Shown in pieces: positions 60,484-64,000 of a stretch of 64,000 nucleotides of DNA. The notes below the pieces were generated by a model that worked only from the letters and a program-made list of their open reading frames with translations, searched no databases and was not told where the DNA came from. Positions within the stretch are counted from its first letter, which is position 1. The number at the start of each line of letters is the position of its first letter. Position numbers and translations under genes: made by a program. This DNA is from Planctomycetota bacterium. GTDB lineage: Bacteria; Planctomycetota; UBA1135; GCA-002686595. The DNA lies in NCBI GenBank assembly GCA_020638855.1, contig JACKHT010000001.1, positions 186,001 to 250,000 on the forward strand, in the 5' to 3' direction.

Positions 60484-61469
60484 GCGAGGACCGCGTGGAT
60501 CGGTCGGTGGTCGCTGCGGACCGGGGGCCCCACACCCCGTTCGAGTACCACGGGGCCCCGCACTAGGATGTGGTCCAGGGGCACGAGAGGCAATGGAAAG
60601 CCGAGCGGACTCCAGCTCGCACCGTACCCCCAGCCCTGTCGGCTGTCCGTGAGGTTGGCGCGGCGCTTGAGCTTGCGGAACAGGGGCGACCCCTCGTTCG
60701 AATTGAAGTCCCCCATCACCACACAGGACCCCTCCGTGGCCAATTCGGTGGCGAGCGAATCGAAACATTCTTCGCGCATGGCCAGTCTCCAGGGCCCATC
60801 CGGGCGCGGTGGATGCATCACGACGACCCGCAAGCCCTGGCCATGCCACTCCAAGCGCGCGCTCATCCGCAAGGGGCGCTCGCTCTCCTCGCCGTTTCCG
60901 CCAGGCCCCCAATGGAGGCGCACATCCTCGAGTGGGACTTTGGAGATCAGCGCCAACCCGTAGTACTCGTGGGGCTCGACCGCTTGGAATGGGTAGGTCG
61001 CTTTCCACGACGCGAGCAACCGGGGCCAACGCAACTTCGAGCGCGGCGAATCCTTGAGTTCAACGAACCCAACCACATCCAAGTCTTGCTCGGCCATCCA
61101 CTCGAAGACGGGCTCGGGATGGGCGATCCCGAACAACAGGTTGACCGAGCCCAAGCGCAACGGAGGAATGCTCGCATCGATGGGAACACGGTGGCCTGGA
61201 ACCAGTGCGAGCAGCGGCCAAGCCCCCCAGCATGCCAAGGGCACACCCAGCACAGCCAACCACCGCCCCCGCGTCGATCGACGGAACAGTATCCAAAGTG
61301 CAAGACTCGTGACCAGTAGCGCAATGGCCAACGGCGATCTCAAGTTGGAAACCGGTTCGGCCCAAGCCCACCACGAAGCCGACATACCCAACCCCAAGGC
61401 GAACGCCACCGCAAACCATACCAGGGCTAGCAGCCCGAGCATCCATGCTCGCCCTGGCGACCCACTCAC
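60444..61469 (-). CDS. Membrane-anchored endonuclease/exonuclease/phosphatase-fold protein
   Basis: 341 residues from a GTG at 61469, in a GTGA overlap with the MFS gene stop. Three hydrophobic helices (about 10-100), then an EEP domain: LGSVNLLFGIAHPEP, VVGFVELKDSP, VVVMHPPRPDGPW, the core VVMGDFNSNEGSP, LPLVPLDHILVRGPV and VRSDHRPIHAVL. All expected metal and catalytic residues (N, E, D-x-N, S-D-H) are present. This membrane-anchored form is common in bacteria; substrates are phosphodiesters (nucleic acid or phospholipid) and are not known here. Confidence 0.87.
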   Translation of the reverse strand: MSGSPGRAWMLGLLALVWFAVAFALGLGMSASWWAWAEPVSNLRSPLAIALLVTSLALWILFRRSTRGRWLAVLGVPLACWGAWPLLALVPGHRVPIDASIPPLRLGSVNLLFGIAHPEPVFEWMAEQDLDVVGFVELKDSPRSKLRWPRLLASWKATYPFQAVEPHEYYGLALISKVPLEDVRLHWGPGGNGEESERPLRMSARLEWHGQGLRVVVMHPPRPDGPWRLAMREECFDSLATELATEGSCVVMGDFNSNEGSPLFRKLKRRANLTDSRQGWGYGASWSPLGFPLPLVPLDHILVRGPVVLERGVGPPVRSDHRPIHAVLAWPSPPNSSPSPH

Positions 61470-62737
61470 AGAACCGTCTCCTGCGCTTGTTGCTCGACGG
61501 GATGCAGCAGCAGATACGTCAGGACCGCCGCAATCAAGTAGCAACCCATCGTGAAGTACATGAGCAACGAGTAATCATCGCCGCTACGCTCCAGCACTTG
61601 CCCACCCAAGCGCGGGCCGATCACCCAACCCAGGCCCCAAAGCGTCGCGTTGATCCCCGTTTGGACCTCGCGCACCCCTTCCGGGGTGCCCAACATCATC
61701 AGGTTCTTGTGGATCGGGTGGGTGCTGTTCATCAAAGCGCCCCGCAATAGAAACGCAGCCATGGCCATGGGCAAACTCATGGTGAGGGCCAGCATCAAGA
61801 AGAACGGTAGCGAGGCCACCTCGATGGCCACAATCGAGCGCACGTATCCCAAGCGGGCCAACACCACCGGCGAGAGCAACAAGCCAATCGTCATCAGTAC
61901 CTGACCACCGGCGAACAGCTGTCCCCAGGACTCGGGGCCCAGGCCGAAGCGATCCTTGAAATACAGCGGCAAGAACGGAATGCAAAATCCCGACCCCGCA
62001 GCCACGAACAGTTGGGGCAAAGCAAAGCGTGCGACGACCGAACGGTGCTGCCAGATCGAGCCCAAGATCGATTGCTGGCCCTGTCCCTCACGGCGTACAT
62101 CGGCAATTCGGCGGTACTGGAGCGCGGCGAGGATCGCCGTCACGCCCGCCCCCATGATCGCGTACCCGGTCGCATCCGCCTCGGCTTGGGGGTGATCCCC
62201 GGGGATGGCGCCCGGGGCCAGCCAGCGCGTCATGAGCCAGGCAACCAGGAAGCCCGCCGCCAAGGACCCCACCACCGAGGCCATGGTGCGGGTGGCCTCC
62301 GCCAAGCCAAAAATCGAAGCTCGTTCCTTCGACGTGGTGTGTCGGAACAGAAACGGAGCAATCACCACGTAGTGGACCGCCAAACACACGCCGGCAACGA
62401 AGTTGGTGACCAGCAACCCGTAGTAGTTGGTCACGAATGGCAACAGCATGTAGGCGCCCCCGCCGATCAGCGCGGAGACCATGAAGGTGCGTTGAACCGC
62501 TCGACGTGCGAGCCACAACGCCGCTGGCAACGCCACGAGGGTCTTTCCGAGAGCATCGGCGGCCAGGATGTTGCCCACTTGCTCCTTGCCGAAGCCGCGC
62601 GCATCGAGGTAGCGGGCCAGGAGCGACCAAGTCACCGCCTGGGAGAACCCCATCAAGATGGCCCCGAGCAGGTACCTACGCGCGGGTGGCGTCGCGACCC
62701 GCCAATGGTGCCAATAATTCTGCCAAATCGAGCTCAT
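61466..62737 (-). CDS. Major facilitator superfamily transporter
   Basis: 423 residues with about 12 membrane helices in two halves (break near residue 200, RRIADVRREGQGQQ). MFS loop-like segments include LWLARRAVQRTFM and FRHTTSKERASIFGLAEA. Substrate unknown. First gene of the group that continues with the EEP protein (GTGA overlap) and recG. The start ATG at 62737 is followed by a short cytoplasmic tail (SSIWQNYWHHW). Confidence 0.88.
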   Translation of the reverse strand: MSSIWQNYWHHWRVATPPARRYLLGAILMGFSQAVTWSLLARYLDARGFGKEQVGNILAADALGKTLVALPAALWLARRAVQRTFMVSALIGGGAYMLLPFVTNYYGLLVTNFVAGVCLAVHYVVIAPFLFRHTTSKERASIFGLAEATRTMASVVGSLAAGFLVAWLMTRWLAPGAIPGDHPQAEADATGYAIMGAGVTAILAALQYRRIADVRREGQGQQSILGSIWQHRSVVARFALPQLFVAAGSGFCIPFLPLYFKDRFGLGPESWGQLFAGGQVLMTIGLLLSPVVLARLGYVRSIVAIEVASLPFFLMLALTMSLPMAMAAFLLRGALMNSTHPIHKNLMMLGTPEGVREVQTGINATLWGLGWVIGPRLGGQVLERSGDDYSLLMYFTMGCYLIAAVLTYLLLHPVEQQAQETVL

Positions 62738-62855
62738 TGGGGGCGCAAAGCATACGACCCCAAGGAGCGCGGTCCAGGCCCCAAGTCGGACAACTCGACC
62801 GGCTACCTAGGTTTTGCGCGGGTTTCCATGCGCAGGGGCCCGGCTAGCCCTAGGC

Positions 62856-63722
62856 TCAGCCGGCTTGGCGCTCGTCGTAGGATCGGGCGCTCTCAAGCAG
62901 AAGGTGCAAAACGTTCACGTGGGCCCGCTGAGCAGTCGTATCGGGCAAACCGGGCTCGAAGCGGAAGTGGGCCTCGCGGCGGTAGGTGAACAAGCGATCG
63001 AACAGGCACTGGATCTGGTGATTGAGCGCACGCTGCAAGTGCTCGGGTTCCACCAACCCCCCCTCCAGCAGGATTTCCCCAAGCATCTGCGGCGAGCTCT
63101 TGTGGCAATACAAAAGCGACTGGAGGCGCTCCTCGGTGATCGCTCCCTGTTCGACGAGGATTTCTCCGAGGCGTAGGTTCGGGGGCGCATTCTCGCTGTA
63201 GGCGTGCACCAATTGGCCTGTTTGGAAGTGCAATTGGACTTCCTCGGTGGGCAGGGAAAGGTTGAGGACCCCCGTCATCGCCTGACCTCGGATCATGCCG
63301 ATCAAGTCGGGAAGTTCGACGACCGCACTGTTGCCTTCCAAGGCCTGGGTGCGAACCCGGCGATCGGGCCGATCCTTGGGTAGTTCGGACTCCACAGGGC
63401 TTGCGGGAGCCGTTTCGCCATCGTCGCCCGGGGCGTTGTCAGGTTGTGCCCCATAGCTCAAGTACTGGGCGAGCCCTTTCACCGTGCGTCCCAGCCAACC
63501 CTTTGGGTCGGTATCTCCGCTGACGCGACTCGGCTCCTCCAAGGTCTCCAGGGCCAGTTCCAGGTAGCCCTGGGCCCGCCGGGCAGCCAGGACGAAATCC
63601 CGGGACCGCTCCCAGCTGCGCCAATAGCGCTCGCTGGCCTTGAAGGTTTCCAAAGCCTTCTCCAACCGCCGAAAGGCGCTTTCGGTCGACTCAAGGGCCT
63701 TCTGGTTGTGGCTTTGGGACAT
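62856..63722 (-). CDS. DUF4388 (PATAN-type) protein
   Basis: 288 residues from the ATG at 63722 (MSQSHNQKALESTE). N-terminal helical region (about 5-75), acidic linker (about 95-125), then a DUF4388/PATAN-type domain (about 140-288): LIGMIRGQAMTGVLNLSLPTEE near the start, VQLHFQTGQLVHAY and LGEILVEQGAITEERLQSLL, followed by EHLQRALNHQIQCLFDRL. These domains occur in Myxococcus, Deinococcus and planctomycete signalling proteins. There is no receiver or kinase domain in this gene. Confidence 0.85.
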   Translation of the reverse strand: MSQSHNQKALESTESAFRRLEKALETFKASERYWRSWERSRDFVLAARRAQGYLELALETLEEPSRVSGDTDPKGWLGRTVKGLAQYLSYGAQPDNAPGDDGETAPASPVESELPKDRPDRRVRTQALEGNSAVVELPDLIGMIRGQAMTGVLNLSLPTEEVQLHFQTGQLVHAYSENAPPNLRLGEILVEQGAITEERLQSLLYCHKSSPQMLGEILLEGGLVEPEHLQRALNHQIQCLFDRLFTYRREAHFRFEPGLPDTTAQRAHVNVLHLLLESARSYDERQAG

Positions 63723-63814
63723 GGGGAAGCAGGGTCTAGGGGAGGTGTCCATCGACCAAGCCACGCCCCGGCTGAAACCAATCCGAGAATCCCGCTGGGG
63801 ATCGCCTGGGGGTC

Positions 63815-64000
63815 CTACTTGGAGGCACCTTGGAGGACTTCCAGCAGCGACCGACGCGAAAGCCTCCCGCCCGCCTCGCCAGGGTCCAGGGGTTCTCCCG
63901 CGAGATCCAAGGGCCCCAGCCAGGTCCATGCGGGGCCCCGTCCCTGTGGATGGGCCAAAACCTGTCCCAGGATCCGCCACAGCTGCGGCAATCGTTCGGC
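63815..64000 (-). CDS. C-terminal end of an unidentified gene entering from the right edge
   Basis: The last 61 codons plus a TAG stop (63815-63817) of a frame open to base 64000. The visible sequence starts AERLPQLWRILGQVLAH and ends SRRSLLEVLQGASK. No domain can be named. The frame has natural composition and no alternative gene explains the stretch, but it could be chance. It lies 92 bp upstream of the DUF4388 gene in the same direction. Confidence 0.5.
   Translation of the reverse strand, partial: AERLPQLWRILGQVLAHPQGRGPAWTWLGPLDLAGEPLDPGEAGGRLSRRSLLEVLQGASK

Noticed and set aside
1..64000. Prophage, insertion sequence, integron or defence island
   Set aside because: No integrase, transposase, terminase, restriction or Cas-like protein and no boundary repeats were found; all frames fit housekeeping or envelope functions.

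Overview
This is a gene-dense, high-G+C bacterial chromosome segment. I see no phage, integrase, transposase, CRISPR array, tRNA or rRNA. The gene content suggests a Planctomycetota-like bacterium: two MoxR/DUF58 clusters, a Bat-type von Willebrand cluster, very large secreted DUF3857/transglutaminase and HEAT-repeat proteins, a carboxypeptidase-regulatory-like repeat protein, a DUF4388 protein and a small zinc ribbon. The taxonomic placement is an inference from style and content, not from a marker gene.

Layout. 1-11.1 kb holds mixed housekeeping and stress genes: the start of a membrane-bound probable SGNH hydrolase, a thioredoxin-fold redox protein whose gene carries an in-frame UGA at the active-site Cys position (a probable selenoprotein), a tandem universal stress protein, glucose-6-phosphate isomerase, a YugP-type zinc protease, a MerR regulator next to a cysteine desulfurase, a conserved hypothetical, a surface repeat protein, a SprT-like protease and a CpsD-like ATPase. 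11.3-18.2 kb holds a secreted alpha-helical protein, a two-gene acyl-CoA carboxylase (biotin carboxylase plus a carboxyltransferase-biotinyl fusion), endonuclease III and frataxin. 18.2-30.3 kb is one leftward block: RDD, RDD, SpoIIM, DUF4129, DUF4350, MoxR, DUF58, TrmL, RlmD, YqgE and a large membrane-anchored protein. Many junctions overlap by a few bases.

30.5-39.0 kb holds YceH, a [2Fe-2S] ferredoxin and two tandem giant transglutaminase-family proteins, one with an intact catalytic triad and one without the catalytic Cys. 39.1-49.4 kb is a second leftward operon: MoxR, DUF58, a DUF4381-like protein, BatA, BatB, BatC, BatD, BatE, then a sulfatase-fold lipoprotein that has lost its nucleophile. 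49.5-53.5 kb holds a HEAT-repeat zinc-ribbon protein followed directly by a lytic transglycosylase. 53.5-57.8 kb holds a heterodimeric ABC exporter with asymmetric ATP sites, preceded by a 21-codon leader peptide and a terminator: apparently a ribosome-controlled attenuator. 58.2-64 kb holds a zinc ribbon, RecG, an EEP phosphohydrolase, an MFS transporter, a DUF4388 protein and the tail of one more gene.

The strongest candidates for something new are (1) the probable selenoprotein with its SECIS-like hairpin at 1121-1155, (2) the leader-peptide attenuator at 53726-53897 ahead of the ABC exporter, comparable in logic to bmrB-bmrCD of Bacillus, and (3) the paired intact and dead enzyme-fold proteins next to the Bat operon. 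Starts were chosen by family fit, signal peptides and overlaps. Most genes lack a clear Shine-Dalgarno sequence, so many start sites are estimates.
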